Source: Agromyces sp. S2-1-8
GTDB taxonomy: Bacteria; Actinomycetota; Actinomycetes; Actinomycetales; Microbacteriaceae
Assembly: GCF_021129215.1 (NCBI RefSeq)
Contig: NZ_JAJOLP010000001.1
Location: forward strand, 2,542,001 to 2,606,000
Reading direction: 5' to 3'
Length of the DNA stretch: 64,000 nt
Below are positions 51,173-59,861 of the stretch, piece after piece. Under the pieces are notes generated by a model. It saw only the letters and a list, made by a program, of their open reading frames with translations, was not told the DNA's origin and ran no database searches. Made by a program: the position numbers and the translations under genes. How positions within the stretch are numbered: position 1 is the first letter of the stretch; each line of letters starts with the position of its first letter.

Positions 51173-52441
51173 ATGGCGATTCCCGACCTCGATCCCGACG
51201 TGCTCGACGAGCGGCTCGCCGCCGCGAAGACCGCTTCGCTTCGGCTCGCCCGGGCCTCGACTGCCGAGAAGGACGCCGCCCTCGCCGAGGTCGCCGGGAT
51301 CCTGCGCGAGCGCGCCGCCGACATCGTCGCGGCCAACGCCCTCGACCTCGCGGCCGGTCGCGAGGAGGGCCTCTCGACGGGCTTGCTCGACCGGCTCGCC
51401 CTCGACGTTCGCCGGGTGAACGCCCTCGCCGACGCGGTGCTCGAGGTGATCGCACTGACCGATCCGATCGGCGAGACGGTCAGCGGCCGATCGCTGCCGA
51501 GCGGCGTGCGCATCGACCAGGTGCGGGTGCCCCTCGGCGTCGTCGGCGCGATCTACGAGGCCAGGCCGAACGTGACGATCGACATCGCGGTGCTCGCGCT
51601 CAAGAGCGGCAACGCCGTCGTGCTGCGCGGCGGCAGCGCGGCCGAGCAGACGAACGCGGTGCTCGTCGAGGTGCTGCGCGCCGCGCTCGAGCGCACCGGC
51701 CTCCCGGGCGACGCCGTGCAGACGGTCGACGACTTCGGGCGCGTCGGCGCACGGCACCTCATGCAGGCACGCGAATACGTCGACGTGCTGATCCCGCGGG
51801 GGAGCGCCGGGCTCATCCGCGCCGTCGTCGACGAGGCGCGCGTGCCCGTCATCGAGACGGGCGCGGGTGTCGTGCACATGTTCCTCGACGAGAGCGCGCC
51901 CGAGTCGTGGGCCGTCGAGCTCGTGCACAACGCGAAGGTGCAGCGGCCGAGCGTCTGCAACGCGCTCGAGACCCTGCTCGTCCACCGCGACGCCGCCGAG
52001 CGGCTCCTGCCCGCCGTCATCGACCGCCTCGAGGCATCCGGGGTGACCGTGCACGCCGACGAACGCGTGCGGGCGATCCGGCCCGAGACGGTGCCGGTGA
52101 CCGACGACGACTGGGCGACCGAGCACATGAGTCTCGACCTCTCGGTCGGTGTCGTCGACTCCCTCGACGACGCACTCGCCCACATCCGCCGGTACTCGAC
52201 GAAGCACACCGAGGCCATCGTGACGAACGACCTCGGCAACGCCGAGCGCTTCCTCAACGAGGTCGACGCCGCGGCCGTGATGGTGAACGCCTCCACGCGC
52301 TTCACCGACGGCGCGGAGTTCGGCTTCGGCGCCGAGGTCGGCATCTCGACGCAGAAGCTCCACGCACGCGGCCCGATGGGCCTGCCGCAGCTCACGAGCA
52401 CGAAGTGGATCGTGCGCGGCGCAGGCCACGTGCGCGCCTGA
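51173..52441 (+). CDS. proA: Gamma-glutamyl phosphate reductase
   Basis: Second enzyme of proline synthesis; reduces glutamyl phosphate to the semialdehyde with NADPH. The product is 422 residues. The catalytic Cys is in VQRPSVCNALETLLVH, and the family motifs PLGVVGAIYEARPNVT and FGFGAEVGISTQKLHARGP are complete. Its message is probably leaderless. It follows proB on the same strand. Confidence 0.97.
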   Translation: MAIPDLDPDVLDERLAAAKTASLRLARASTAEKDAALAEVAGILRERAADIVAANALDLAAGREEGLSTGLLDRLALDVRRVNALADAVLEVIALTDPIGETVSGRSLPSGVRIDQVRVPLGVVGAIYEARPNVTIDIAVLALKSGNAVVLRGGSAAEQTNAVLVEVLRAALERTGLPGDAVQTVDDFGRVGARHLMQAREYVDVLIPRGSAGLIRAVVDEARVPVIETGAGVVHMFLDESAPESWAVELVHNAKVQRPSVCNALETLLVHRDAAERLLPAVIDRLEASGVTVHADERVRAIRPETVPVTDDDWATEHMSLDLSVGVVDSLDDALAHIRRYSTKHTEAIVTNDLGNAERFLNEVDAAAVMVNASTRFTDGAEFGFGAEVGISTQKLHARGPMGLPQLTSTKWIVRGAGHVRA

Positions 52442-52465
52442 GCGCGCCGCACCGCTCGACCTCGC

Positions 52466-52471
52466 TAGACT
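52466..52471 (+). promoter_or_regulatory. Candidate -10 box for the small membrane protein gene and nadD
   Basis: TAGACT lies 46 bases before the ATG at 52512, which has GAAAGGAAC as ribosome site. No clear -35. Confidence 0.4.
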
Positions 52472-52511
52472 GGCGGGAGCGTTACCCGCAGGATTCGAAA
52501 GGAACGGCCGA

Positions 52512-52736
52512 ATGAGCCTCACCACCGCAGCGTTGACCGGAACGGTGCTCACCGAGACGGTGCACGCGCGAGAGCTGCCGGTCGAGTCCTGGGTGTACGG
52601 GCTCATCGCCCTCATCATCTTCGCCATCCTCGGGTTCGTCGCCGCGTCGTACCGCGACGTCGCCAACCGCCATCGCGCCAAGGCCGAGGCGTACGCCGCC
52701 CGTCACTCGGGCGACGCGCACGGGCACGGTCACTGA
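52512..52736 (+). CDS. Small single-pass membrane protein, 74 aa
   Basis: I do not recognise a named family. The product has one strong membrane segment (about residues 28-46, [20 protein letters not shown]) followed by a basic stretch ([15 protein letters not shown]) and a His-rich end, [10 protein letters not shown]. The His tail might bind metal, but that is only suggested by composition. A good ribosome site and its own -10 support expression. It sits between proA and nadD, 16 bases before nadD, and so may be co-transcribed with nadD. Confidence 0.75.
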   Translation: MSLTTAALTGTVLTETVHARELPVESWVYGLIALIIFAILGFVAASYRDVANRHRAKAEAYAARHSGDAHGHGH

Positions 52737-52752
52737 GGCGAGTGGTCGCCCG

Positions 52753-53352
52753 GTGACGGTGCCGGGCCGCCGATCCCGCGTCGGGATCATGGGCGGCACG
52801 TTCGATCCGATCCACCACGGCCACCTCGTGGCCGCGAGCGAGGTCGCGCAGTCGCACGACCTCGACGAGGTGATCTTCGTGCCGACCGGCCAGCCGAGCT
52901 ACAAGACGGTCGTGACCCCGGCGGAGCACCGCTACCTCATGACCGTCATCGCCACCGCGTCGAACCCCCGCTTCACGGTGAGCCGGGTCGACATCGACCG
53001 GCAGAAGGCGACGTTCACGATCGACACCCTCCGCGACATCCGTCGCGAGCGACCCGACGCCGACCTGTTCTTCATCACCGGCGCCGATGCCATCGCCCAG
53101 ATCCTCTCGTGGAAGGACGTCGACGAGCTCTGGGAGCTGGCCCACTTCGTTGCTGTGAGTCGCCCGGGACATGTCCTGAGCGTTTCGGGTTTGCCGGAGC
53201 AAGACGTAAGCTTGCTTGAAGTTCCGGCTCTGGCGATTTCGTCGACCGATTGCCGGAGCAGGGTGCGCCGGGGTTTCCCGGTGTGGTACTTGGTCCCCGA
53301 TGGGGTCGTCCAGTACATCTCCAAGCACCATCTCTACCGGAGTGTCGAATGA
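52753..53352 (+). CDS. nadD: Nicotinate-nucleotide adenylyltransferase
   Basis: Adenylates nicotinate mononucleotide in NAD synthesis. The product is 199 residues. The nucleotidyl-transferase motif [11 protein letters not shown] is near residue 15, and the second ATP motif ISSTDCRSR near residue 165. It starts with GTG 52753; MGGTFD further in is not a start because the strand before it is conserved. Its stop overlaps the next gene (ATGA). nadD and rsfS are usually neighbours; here one gene lies between them. Confidence 0.95.
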   Translation: MTVPGRRSRVGIMGGTFDPIHHGHLVAASEVAQSHDLDEVIFVPTGQPSYKTVVTPAEHRYLMTVIATASNPRFTVSRVDIDRQKATFTIDTLRDIRRERPDADLFFITGADAIAQILSWKDVDELWELAHFVAVSRPGHVLSVSGLPEQDVSLLEVPALAISSTDCRSRVRRGFPVWYLVPDGVVQYISKHHLYRSVE

Positions 53353-54581
53353 CGTCGTCGAACGAACCGCCGCTCACGCGCCGTGAGTTGCGGGAACGAG
53401 AGCGCCTGCGCGAACAGCAGGCAGCTTCGACGACCCCCGACGCTCCTGCACAGCCGTTCGCCGCACCGCAGCCGCCCCCCGCTGTACCCCAGGCGCCGAT
53501 TCCCGCACCGCAGCCGGCGGTCGCACCGGCATCCGCACCGCAGCCGGTGAATCCTCAGTTCGCGGCTCCCGTGGCCGCCGCCGCCCAGGCCGCGCCGAGC
53601 CCGAGCTACGCCCCGCCTCGTCCGGCGGGCGGATTCGATGCGGTCATCGCCGCACCGCAGGCGCCGACCCCGACGCAACTGCCGCAGCAGAGCCCGTTCG
53701 CGCCGCGTCCGAGCGCTCCCGTTCCGGCGCACCCCGCCGTACCGCCCCAGCCGCAGGCTCCTGCGCAGCAGCAGGCGGCGCCGATGCCAGCGGTTCCGGC
53801 GCCGGCGATTCCCGTGCCGGCCGAGCCCGCCCAGGCGGCCGTGCCCGCCCCCGGGCAGACGCCCGAGCGCACCCTGACGCGACGCGAGCTCCGCGCGATG
53901 CTCGAGGGCACCGCGCTCGACGACTTCGACGACGAGTTCGACGACGCCGCGCCGCCTGCTGCCGCAGCGCCGGTCGCGTCGGCCGCACCCCAGATCGTGA
54001 ACCCGCAGACCGGGCAGCCGTTCGCCGCTCCCGCATCCGCCGCGCCGCGGCCGCAGCCGGCCCCGACGCAGCTGCCTGCCGCCCAGCCCGCTGCGCCGGC
54101 AGCACCGGCCCACTGGACCTCGCAGCTCAACGTGCCCGACGACCAGCCGTCCGGCCCGTTCGACCAGCTCCTCTCGCGCGGTTCGCTGAGTCACGGCGTG
54201 CCCACGACGACGAACGCGCTCATCCTGCCGTCCCTGCCCGACCAGGGCGCCTTCGGCGACACGCTCGCGCAGACCGGCGAAGTCATGGCGACCGGCTCGA
54301 TCGACCTTCCCCGCAGCTACGGCGCGACCGGCGTGCACCCGAGCCAGATCGACTCGTCCGACGTCGACCGGCTGTTCGACAGCATCGAGGAGGTCGGCAC
54401 CGGCGTCGCGCCGGTGGCTGCGACGAGCGCCATCAGCACGCAAGGCGCGGCGCGCACGATGATGGCCCCGCCGAAGAAGGAGGGCATGAACGTGCCCCTC
54501 GTGCTCGCAGTGACCGCCGGAGTACTCGCACTCGGCGTCGTCGGCACCCTCGTCATCGGCGCCATGTCGGGCCTGTTCTGA
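53349..54581 (+). CDS. Pro/Ala-rich protein with C-terminal membrane anchor, between nadD and rsfS
   Basis: Not a family I can name. The product is 410 residues. It begins [20 protein letters not shown], then a long Pro/Ala/Gln-rich, probably disordered part (about 20-175), then a second copy of the same motif, [11 protein letters not shown], near 180, an acidic patch FDDEFDD, another Pro/Ala-rich part, and a folded-looking segment of about 110 residues. One membrane helix (about 385-407, [17 protein letters not shown]) ends it, so most of the protein should be cytoplasmic. The LTRRELR motif occurs at the N terminus of several actinobacterial envelope proteins. It is coupled to nadD by ATGA. 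Confidence 0.7.
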   Translation: MTSSNEPPLTRRELRERERLREQQAASTTPDAPAQPFAAPQPPPAVPQAPIPAPQPAVAPASAPQPVNPQFAAPVAAAAQAAPSPSYAPPRPAGGFDAVIAAPQAPTPTQLPQQSPFAPRPSAPVPAHPAVPPQPQAPAQQQAAPMPAVPAPAIPVPAEPAQAAVPAPGQTPERTLTRRELRAMLEGTALDDFDDEFDDAAPPAAAAPVASAAPQIVNPQTGQPFAAPASAAPRPQPAPTQLPAAQPAAPAAPAHWTSQLNVPDDQPSGPFDQLLSRGSLSHGVPTTTNALILPSLPDQGAFGDTLAQTGEVMATGSIDLPRSYGATGVHPSQIDSSDVDRLFDSIEEVGTGVAPVAATSAISTQGAARTMMAPPKKEGMNVPLVLAVTAGVLALGVVGTLVIGAMSGLF

Positions 54582-54622
54582 TCCCCGGCGCCAACGCCGA
54601 CCGTCTACCCGGAAGTGAGCGA

Positions 54623-54985
54623 ATGACCGCATCCTCTGAAGCCCTCGACTCCCTGGCCCGTGCGGTGCGCGCGGCCGACGCGAAGGGCGGCGAAGATCTG
54701 GTCGCATTGGATGTCTCGGGGCCGCTCCCGTTCGCCGACGTGTTCCTGCTCGTCACCGGCAACTCCGAGCGCAACGTGGTGGCGATCGCCGACGCCATCG
54801 AAGAGGTCCTCGGCCGTGCCAGTCGCCGCGAGGGCCACGACGCGGGCCGTTGGGTGCTGCTCGACTTCGGTGACCTCGTCGTGCACGTGTTCCACCGCGA
54901 GGAGCGCATGTACTACGGTCTCGAACGCCTCTGGAACGACTGCCCGGCGCTTCCCGTCGAGCCGCTGCTCACGGCGAAATCCTGA
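54623..54985 (+). CDS. rsfS: Ribosome silencing factor RsfS
   Basis: Binds ribosomal protein L14 and blocks subunit joining when nutrients run low. The product is 120 residues. The core motifs are present: DVSGPLPFADVFLLVTGNS, GRWVLLDFGDLVVHVFHREE and YYGLERLW. A GGAAGTGAG site precedes the ATG. It follows the nadD pair and ends shortly before tRNA-Ala. Confidence 0.96.
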   Translation: MTASSEALDSLARAVRAADAKGGEDLVALDVSGPLPFADVFLLVTGNSERNVVAIADAIEEVLGRASRREGHDAGRWVLLDFGDLVVHVFHREERMYYGLERLWNDCPALPVEPLLTAKS

Positions 54986-55044
54986 TCGCGGCGCGAATCG
55001 CCCGGGGTGCACCGCTCGATTTCGCACGGCGGCATCGCCTGGTG

Positions 55045-55050
55045 TAAGCT
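55045..55050 (+). promoter_or_regulatory. Candidate -10 box for tRNA-Ala
   Basis: TAAGCT lies 52 bases before the tRNA 5' end. Between them a small hairpin, CCCGC-GAGA-GCGGG (55061-55074), sits in the 5' leader that RNase P would remove. Confidence 0.4.
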
Positions 55051-55101
55051 CGTCTCGTTGCCCGCGAGAGCGGGAAGCACCGAAACGGGTTCATCCCGAA
55101 C

Positions 55102-55177
55102 GGGTCTGTGGCGCAGCTGGTAGCGCACCTGCATGGCATGCAGGGGGTCAGGGGTTCGAGTCCCCTCAGATCCACCA
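55102..55177 (+). tRNA. tRNA-Ala (anticodon GGC)
   Basis: A 76-base cloverleaf with CCA encoded. The acceptor stem GGGTCTG/CAGATCC contains the G3-U70 pair that identifies alanine tRNAs. The anticodon stem CCTGC/GCAGG holds the loop ATGGCAT, anticodon GGC. The T arm is GGGGTTCGAGTCCCC. An integrase relic starts 450 bases downstream, so the 3' end is a likely attachment site. Confidence 0.97.
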
Positions 55178-55179
55178 AG

Positions 55180-55213
55180 AACCCCTGACGAATCGCAAGA
55201 TTTGTCAGGGGTT
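55180..55213 (+). terminator. Rho-independent terminator after tRNA-Ala
   Basis: AACCCCTGACGAATC and GATTTGTCAGGGGTT form a 15-bp stem (one G-T pair) around a GCAA tetraloop, followed by TTTCTC. It lies 3 bases after the tRNA CCA. Confidence 0.85.
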
Positions 55214-55273
55214 TTCTCGTTGAACAGGGCGAGAAGAGGGTCGTTGGGGCCTTTTTGGGGCCTTTTTCGATTC

Positions 55274-55313
55274 GGGGGACTGGCTTCCACAGGATTCCAC
55301 ATGTGAAGTCCCC
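55274..55313. promoter_or_regulatory. Inverted and direct repeats before the excisionase-like gene
   Basis: GGGGACT (55275-55281) and AGTCCCC (55307-55313) form an inverted repeat. Between them TTCCACA occurs twice in direct order, ten bases apart. Such repeats near an att site can be integrase arm sites or a repressor operator; which one cannot be told here. Confidence 0.4.
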
Positions 55314-55354
55314 GGACAGCAAGCATTTCGGCGTGATGCGCACTCCCGAGGAGT

Positions 55355-55582
55355 ATGACCACATCAACCGATCACACCGTTCCGGCGGCCCGGTTCGTCG
55401 ACGAGCTCGGGGATTATCTGAGCGTCGACGAACTGGCGCAGTACTTGCAACTGTCCAAAGAGACGATCTACCACTGGCGTCTCGAAGGAACCGGCCCGAA
55501 GGCCACCAAGCTCGGCAAGCATCTGCGATACAGCCGCGAGAACGTTCAGGCCTGGTTGCAGGTCCGAACGGACCGACGGTGA
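55355..55582 (+). CDS. Excisionase-like MerR-type helix-turn-helix protein
   Basis: 75-residue DNA-binding protein of the excisionase/MerR-like family. The core LSVDELAQYLQLSKETIYHW followed by KLGKHLRYSRENVQAWL is typical of small excisionases of actinobacterial integrative elements. A GAGGAG ribosome site lies directly before the ATG. It is intact, unlike the integrase gene after it. Its place between a tRNA 3' end and an integrase supports a role as recombination directionality factor. Confidence 0.8.
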   Translation: MTTSTDHTVPAARFVDELGDYLSVDELAQYLQLSKETIYHWRLEGTGPKATKLGKHLRYSRENVQAWLQVRTDRR

Positions 55583-55624
55583 CGATGGTGATGGCTTCCT
55601 ACCCTGCGAATACAGACGGTGAGC

Positions 55625-56790
55625 ATGATGCCACGCAGAAGAATGGAACCCGGCTCACGCGGGGAGATCACGTACCATGACCTGCCCGACGGTCGAGTTC
55701 GTGGCACCGTCGTCTTCCGTCGCATCGATGGGAGCTACGGCAAGGTCCGCACCCGCGCGACATCTCGGGCGCGAGCACGTCGCACGCTGGTCGCAGCGGT
55801 CGGCGATGAGTACGAAGCGGCCTACGGGGCGAATGACGGTCTCACGCCGGAGTCGCTCTTCATCGAGCTCACGCACGAGTACATGCAGCACGTCGCGTTC
55901 ACCGGGGTACAGCGAGACACGACACGGCACGAGAACTCCCGCCTGATTGAGAAGAAGATCGCACCGCTGATGGGATCGCTCGCCCTACGGGAGGTCAAGG
56001 CGAGCACAGTTCTCCGGTCTACAAGGCAAACCATCGGCGCACGCCTCGACAAGCCGACACATGCAAGGCGCTGATCAGCCAGATCTGCTCGTATGCCGTG
56101 ATGAATGACCTCATGGTCGCCAGTCCGGCGTGGGAGGTGAAGAGCGCTAAGCGGCGCCCGAAGCCCATCTACGCTCCCGACGCGGTGGAGTTGCAGAGTT
56201 TCCGGGCGATCATTCGCGACTACCAGAACCGCGCGGATCGGATGGGACCGCGGCCATCCGATCTGCTCGGCGATGTCGTGGATCTGATCCTCGCCACCGG
56301 CGCCCGCGTGAGCGAGGCAGTCCGACTCAAGTGGCAATTCGTGGATCTCGACTCGGACCGGCCGAGCATCACGATCGCCGGGAAGGTCGTTGACTCCAAA
56401 GGCCTGCCCAAGCGCTATGAGGACTATCTGAAGACGGAGTCTGGATGACGGCGCATCTCAGTTCCGGACGAACTCCTACCGATGCTCCGCCGTCGCAAGA
56501 TCGCATCGGGCGACAACGAGTTCGTCTTCCAAACCCGCACCGGGGCACCCAGCGGAACCAAGATGTGCACCGTTCCCTGCGGCGCGTCCGGGAATGGGCT
56601 GGGCTCGACGAGGCACTCGTGCCGCACGCGCTCCGCAAGTCCGCGGTGACGGCGGTTGCAGACGCACTCGGCATCGAAGGGGCCGCCCGGTTCGCCGGCC
56701 ACAAACGGTCTAGGGTGACCGAGCAGTACTACGAAAAGCGCGCCGTTCAGGCTCCGGACACCTCGATAGTGCTCGGCAACCTTCAGCGAT
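55625..56790 (+). pseudogene. Tyrosine recombinase (integrase), broken by two frameshifts and a stop
   Basis: One integrase is spread over several frames. The N-terminal and core-binding parts run from 55625 to about 56017 (SRGEITYHDLPDGRVRG, PLMGSLALREVKASTVLR). There one base seems lost, and the next frame continues VYKANHRRTPRQADTCKAL and reaches the first catalytic Arg in LATGARVSEAVRL. An in-frame TGA (56446-56448) interrupts LKTESG and RRISVPDELLPML. Near 56560 a second shift leads to VHRSLRRVREWAGLDEALVP with HALRKSAVT, then FAGHKRSRVTEQYYEKR, which holds the nucleophilic Tyr. All catalytic boxes are recognisable, so decay is recent. The end is approximate, since the last frame stays open to 56975, into the next gene. 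The start could also be GTG 55619. Confidence 0.85.
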
Positions 56791-56865
56791 CTCGGCCTGT
56801 GGGACACGCAACCACGGCACCCGGCGAACGGGCGCCGTGGCCGCGTACTCATCTGCAATCGCGAC

Positions 56866-58311
56866 TCACTCGCTCACACGAACGATCTCGGGCAGGCGCC
56901 ACGTGTTGTCAAACCATGACTCGAGCGGGCCGTAGAGGCGCAGCAGGGGCCACCACGACTTGCCAGGCAGCGTAGGGATCCAATTGGACTCCTTGCCATC
57001 GGGGGCGGTCGGCGCGAACCACAGGACGTACGAACCGTCGGCTTCGGCCTGGAGGCCTTCGCCGAGGCTCGACAGAGCTGGGTAGAGCGTCGACTGCAAC
57101 AGCGACCGGGTCTGGGTGTCATAGAGGTCGAACGCCCAGAAGTTCTTCGCCGGCGGGTTCGGAGGGATCGTCAGTGAGTACGTGGCGGCTCCATCGAGCA
57201 GCGCGCCGTCGGCGTCCTGCGCGGTGTAGATGTAGGCCGAGCCGGCACCAACCTGCGCGTGCGCCATCGCCGGCGTGATGACGGTCGCCGCGTAGTGGAA
57301 CAGCGTGCGGGCGTCGAGATTGCGCGCACCGTCGCTCAGGAACTCGTAGCTGCCGCCGACGAACCCCTCCTTCCACGAGGATCCGTCCCAGCGGTACGAC
57401 TCCGGGTTGCGAGGCCGGTAGAGGTTGGCGCGCGCCATCCCGGCACCAATGCGGGCGGCGGCGTCGAGCACGCCGCGCCGATGCTCATCGGGCGCGAAGG
57501 GCTTCCCCTGTGCGATGCCGAGGGCGGCCAGCGTCCCCGCGCGCTCCGGGTCGAGTGCCGCGGTGGGTTCTTCGGCGACGATCTCGGCGACCTCTTCGAA
57601 GAACGAGAAGTCGTTCGAGTGGATCGTGTTGAACACCTGGTCGGCGATGTTCACGAAGGTGTTCTCCGGCGGAGCGGCGGCATCGCTCTGTCGATAGATG
57701 CGGGACTGCTTGATGGCGGGCACCCCGCCCAGGGCGCGGATCACCACGAAGTTCGTGAACGTCGGGCTTTCGTAGGTGAAGTACCCGTCGGGCCGCTCGC
57801 CGTCGTATCCCGGAGGGAGGAAGAGGTACTTGCCGCCGGCGCCCTTGTCGGGGCCCGCGATTCCCATGTCGGCGACGTACCGGAACCAGAAGTCGTCGAC
57901 GACGCCGAGCGCCTGCGGGGGTGCCTCGATGACCGTTGGACCCCACGCCCGCAGGTCAAGGAACGCAACTCCGTAGGTGGTCTCGGTGTTCGGCGTGAGC
58001 CACAGCGCACCAGAGTTGCACTTCGGATCGGTGAATGCGATCTTGTCGGGCGAGTCGACGCCGGCGACGCGCAGCCCGTGCCGCATGGCGACAAGCGACG
58101 CACCCGGGATCGTGTCGAGGAAAGCTGTGATGCCGCGGACGAGGTCGAGCCCGTCGAAGATGGTCTGAACCGATTCGGGCGTAGGCACGCCGTCGAAGAA
58201 CTCGAAGTCACCGAACGGCGTCGACAAGCGGTCGGGCGTCGAAAGGCGCGTCACCTCCTCGGCCAACTGATCCCTCGTCAGCCCCGTCCTGGTGCTTGCT
58301 TCGATCGACAT
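56866..58311 (-). CDS. DUF1254/DUF1214 domain protein
   Basis: 481-residue protein with the DUF1254 domain in the N-terminal half (NTETTYGVAFLDLRAWGPTV, VVDDFWFRYVADMG) and DUF1214 in the C-terminal half (YSLTIPPNPPAKNFWAFDLY, LWFAPTAPDGKESNWIPTLP). The molecular function is unknown; the family is common in accessory DNA. No signal peptide is visible, although many relatives are secreted. ATG 58311 is chosen for AGGGGGA 8 bases upstream; ATG 58317 is next best. It is intact amid two broken genes, and convergent with the integrase relic. Confidence 0.85.
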   Translation of the reverse strand: MSIEASTRTGLTRDQLAEEVTRLSTPDRLSTPFGDFEFFDGVPTPESVQTIFDGLDLVRGITAFLDTIPGASLVAMRHGLRVAGVDSPDKIAFTDPKCNSGALWLTPNTETTYGVAFLDLRAWGPTVIEAPPQALGVVDDFWFRYVADMGIAGPDKGAGGKYLFLPPGYDGERPDGYFTYESPTFTNFVVIRALGGVPAIKQSRIYRQSDAAAPPENTFVNIADQVFNTIHSNDFSFFEEVAEIVAEEPTAALDPERAGTLAALGIAQGKPFAPDEHRRGVLDAAARIGAGMARANLYRPRNPESYRWDGSSWKEGFVGGSYEFLSDGARNLDARTLFHYAATVITPAMAHAQVGAGSAYIYTAQDADGALLDGAATYSLTIPPNPPAKNFWAFDLYDTQTRSLLQSTLYPALSSLGEGLQAEADGSYVLWFAPTAPDGKESNWIPTLPGKSWWPLLRLYGPLESWFDNTWRLPEIVRVSE

Positions 58312-58542
58312 GCGCATTCCCCCTCGCTGGTCACGTCCCGTCATCATGACACCGGGCCCATGATGGTGCATCACCAAGATCGCACGACGGAGTCGGTGAC
58401 TGCCGTCGGCCCGCTCGCCAAGAATCCGAGATCGATCGTCGGTGCGGGGATTTGCGGGTCGACATAGGGTCTGGTGAGGCACGGCGCATCGGCTCGCGAA
58501 TCACCTTCAGTTTCCGCGGAGTGGGCCCGCGGGGGTGAATGA

Positions 58543-59074
58543 ATGGCTGATCGAGCGGGCCCCGCTCGCTTCGAGAGTCCGTGGTCGATGCCTCGCTTGC
58601 GGCATGGGCTTGTGACGCCGGAGCTTGTCTCCGGCATGGTGCTCGTCAGCGTCGTCATCGCGGTGTCGGACGACAGTGGGCGTTCGTTGAACACCATGGG
58701 CGTCACCATCGTCAGCATGCTCGTCCTTTGGCTCTCGCAGATGTATATCGTTGCCATCGCCGTCCAGGGAGCTCGCGCGGAGGGTGAGCCGATCCGTGTG
58801 CGGGAGTCCATCCGGTTCGCATTTGGGCGATCGATTGGGTTGCTGTACGCGACGGTCCCGCCGTTGATCTCGCTCGCCCTCGGGGCTCTCGGAGTGTGCT
58901 GGGAGTGGAGGTCGCATCTTTGTCCACCCTCTGGATGGGTGTTCTCGTTCTGGCCATTCTCAGGTGGATCGCGTTCGCCAACCGACGGGTCATCTGGTAC
59001 TGGCGATGGGCGGTGCGTGTGCCACCGCTGCGCTCGGGCTGCTGATCATTCTGTTGAGGATCTTCCTCAAGTGA
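58543..59074 (+). pseudogene. Membrane protein gene with two frameshifts
   Basis: The first frame gives MADRAGPARFESPWSMPRLR and membrane segments TPELVSGMVLVSVVIAV, MGVTIVSMLVLWLSQMYIVA and LYATVPPLISLALGAL. Near 58893 it must shift to a frame reading VEVASLSTLWMGVLVLAILR and WIAFANRRVIWYWRWAV, and near 59012 again to one reading GACATAALGLLIILLRIFLK before TGA 59074. Joined, this gives about 175 residues with five membrane segments and a normal hydrophobic end, which no single frame gives. I do not know the family. Two sequencing errors are the alternative explanation. Confidence 0.6.
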
Positions 59075-59194
59075 TCAGCGACCGCAACCGAGTGTCGGCA
59101 GGACGTCCGCATTCCGAACTGATCAAGCCCGAGGAGCGGCGCACAATTGCATGGACGTCGCGGCGGTGCGCATTGGGCGTGTATGCGCCCAACC

Positions 59195-59767
59195 TCAGAG
59201 CGCGGCGAGAAGCGCTTCGGCGGCCGCGCGGGAGCGCGCGGCGCGCGTGGGGTCGGCGTCGAAATCGCCGAGAAACACCGAGCCGAGTGCGCAGGTCAAC
59301 ACGCCGTACGCCGCGGTCGTGCAGGTATCCGGCGATGCATCGGGATGGTCTGAGGCGACGAGGTCGGCGAGCTGCACCCGCGTGGCTGTATAGGCGCTGG
59401 TGAGCACCTGCGCGATTTCGGGGTCCGTGCGTGAGAGCTGTACGAACCCCAGCACGACCGCGTTCTCGCGGTCGGGTGAGTTGAACGCCGGGCCGAAGAG
59501 GTAGTCGAGCGCCGACTCGAGGTCGGACGTGCCGGCGGGCAGTATCGTGCCGACCTCGCCGGTCTGGTCGGCGAAGAGTGCGGTCGCTGTGTCGAGCAGG
59601 AGCTTGTCGCGGTTGCCGACGAAGTGGCGCACGTGGCCGCGCGACATGCCGGTCGCGGTGGCGATGCGGTCGAGCGTCGTGCCGTGGATGCCGTGCTCGG
59701 CGATGGTCGCCATGGTCGCGTCGAGGATCTGCTCGCGGCGCTCGGCGGCGACGGAGGGTCGTGCCAT
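59195..59767 (-). CDS. TetR-family transcriptional regulator
   Basis: 190-residue repressor. The helix-turn-helix is at residues about 10-55: RREQILDATMATIAEHGIHG, TTLDRIATATGMSRGHVRHF. Here the recognition part reads SRGHVRHFVGNRDKL, a common variant. The C-terminal ligand domain (60-190) is divergent. AGGAGAGGAGA precedes the ATG. It is divergent from the hydrolase gene, and a perfect inverted repeat lies between them, so it very likely represses that operon and perhaps itself. The inducer is unknown. Confidence 0.93.
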   Translation of the reverse strand: MARPSVAAERREQILDATMATIAEHGIHGTTLDRIATATGMSRGHVRHFVGNRDKLLLDTATALFADQTGEVGTILPAGTSDLESALDYLFGPAFNSPDRENAVVLGFVQLSRTDPEIAQVLTSAYTATRVQLADLVASDHPDASPDTCTTAAYGVLTCALGSVFLGDFDADPTRAARSRAAAEALLAAL

Positions 59768-59819
59768 CGGCGGGTTTCTCCTCTCCTGCGATGCGGATGC
59801 CTCGCACTCGACTCTGCCG

Positions 59820-59847
59820 AGTGTAGCGGTTCCGCGATTCTTGTCTA
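59820..59847 (-). promoter_or_regulatory. Candidate promoter of the tetR gene
   Basis: On the minus strand TAGACA (59847-59842), a 16-base spacer and TACACT (59825-59820) lie before tetR. The -35 overlaps the end of the operator repeat. Confidence 0.45.
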
Positions 59848-59861
59848 GTCAGACTTGACTA
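59846..59861. promoter_or_regulatory. Probable TetR operator
   Basis: TAGTCA-GACT-TGACTA is a perfect 6-bp inverted repeat with a 4-base centre. It covers the -35 of the hydrolase promoter and touches the -35 of tetR, so a bound repressor would block both. The size fits a TetR-family site. Confidence 0.7.
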
